The translations under genes and the position numbers were made by a program. This document shows, piece by piece, positions 63,982-64,000 of a stretch of 64,000 nt of DNA. The stretch comes from Adhaeribacter arboris. Lineage in GTDB: Bacteria; Bacteroidota; Bacteroidia; Cytophagales; Hymenobacteraceae. Below the pieces are notes generated by a model. That model had not been told where the DNA came from. It saw only the letters and a list, made by a program, of their open reading frames with translations, and ran no database searches. The stretch is taken from positions 3,906,001 to 3,970,000 of the forward strand of contig NZ_PYFT01000001.1 in the NCBI RefSeq assembly GCF_003023845.1. The letters run 5' to 3'. The first letter of the stretch is position 1. Each line of letters starts with the position of its first letter.

Positions 63982-64000
63982 GGAAGGATTATTTGTAATC

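Larger units (their letters stand above)
63579..64000. other. Terminal spacer with two hairpins
   Basis: 422 bases without a gene. It holds the upstream region of the DUF1080-PA14 gene and the hairpins at about 63813-63840 and 63950-63981. Confidence 0.5.

Noticed and set aside
1-64000. tRNA or rRNA genes
   Set aside because: No convincing cloverleaf or rRNA segment was recognised by eye; a dedicated scan could still find one.

Overview
The window looks like a chromosome segment of a Bacteroidota bacterium, probably order Cytophagales and possibly Hymenobacteraceae (an Adhaeribacter-like genome is a guess from style, not a match). The grounds are a SusC/SusD pair with a FecI/FecR-type switch, a type IX secretion tail, many lipoproteins, an HPK/CheY pair with overlapping ATGA, weak or absent Shine-Dalgarno sites and AT-rich spacers.

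Layout. 1-11.5 kb holds ordinary genes: a PAS histidine kinase (cut by the window edge) with a response regulator, a DUF421 membrane protein, an M28 peptidase, a GntR(YtrA-type)/ABC exporter operon, small envelope proteins and aspartate ammonia-lyase. 11.6-24.5 kb is a complete type I-B CRISPR-Cas locus: cas6, cas8b, cas7, cas5, cas3, cas4, cas1, cas2 and an array of 26 repeats and 25 spacers. 24.5-31.6 kb has a vanadium-haloperoxidase/PAP2-like lipoprotein, a Tat-exported Gfo/Idh/MocA oxidoreductase and a secreted CotH protein. 31.8-44.9 kb is a nutrient-uptake unit: ECF sigma, FecR, SusC with STN domain, SusD and two FG-GAP/VCBS proteins. 45-48.8 kb has a phosphotriesterase-like lactonase, L-serine ammonia-lyase and a thioredoxin-NHL protein. 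49.3-53.9 kb is nuoABCD interrupted by two AT-rich foreign genes. 54.3-63.6 kb is a set of secreted sugar-oxidation and 3-keto-sugar proteins (ThuA/PQQ-dehydrogenase/cytochrome fusion, DUF1080 proteins, a cytochrome c protein); two of these genes carry a single-base frameshift.

The most unusual region is the cas locus. Eight copies of a 33-bp near-perfect palindrome (half-site AAACCCGGTAGGTTTT) sit at its gene junctions; a ninth is between nuoB and nuoC. A Y1 (REP-associated, RAYT-type) transposase gene lies between cas3 and cas4, and one palindrome copy is inside that transposase gene in frame, so its protein contains the translated palindrome. A DUF433 antitoxin-like gene and two decayed paralogous remnants lie between cas6 and cas8b, bracketed by two palindromes. 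A 146-bp segment with 17-bp inverted ends separates cas1 from cas2. Together this points to a CRISPR operon colonised by a REP/RAYT system, with the palindromes possibly acting as mRNA-processing or termination signals between cas genes.

All assignments come from reading the sequence and family knowledge; no database search was run.
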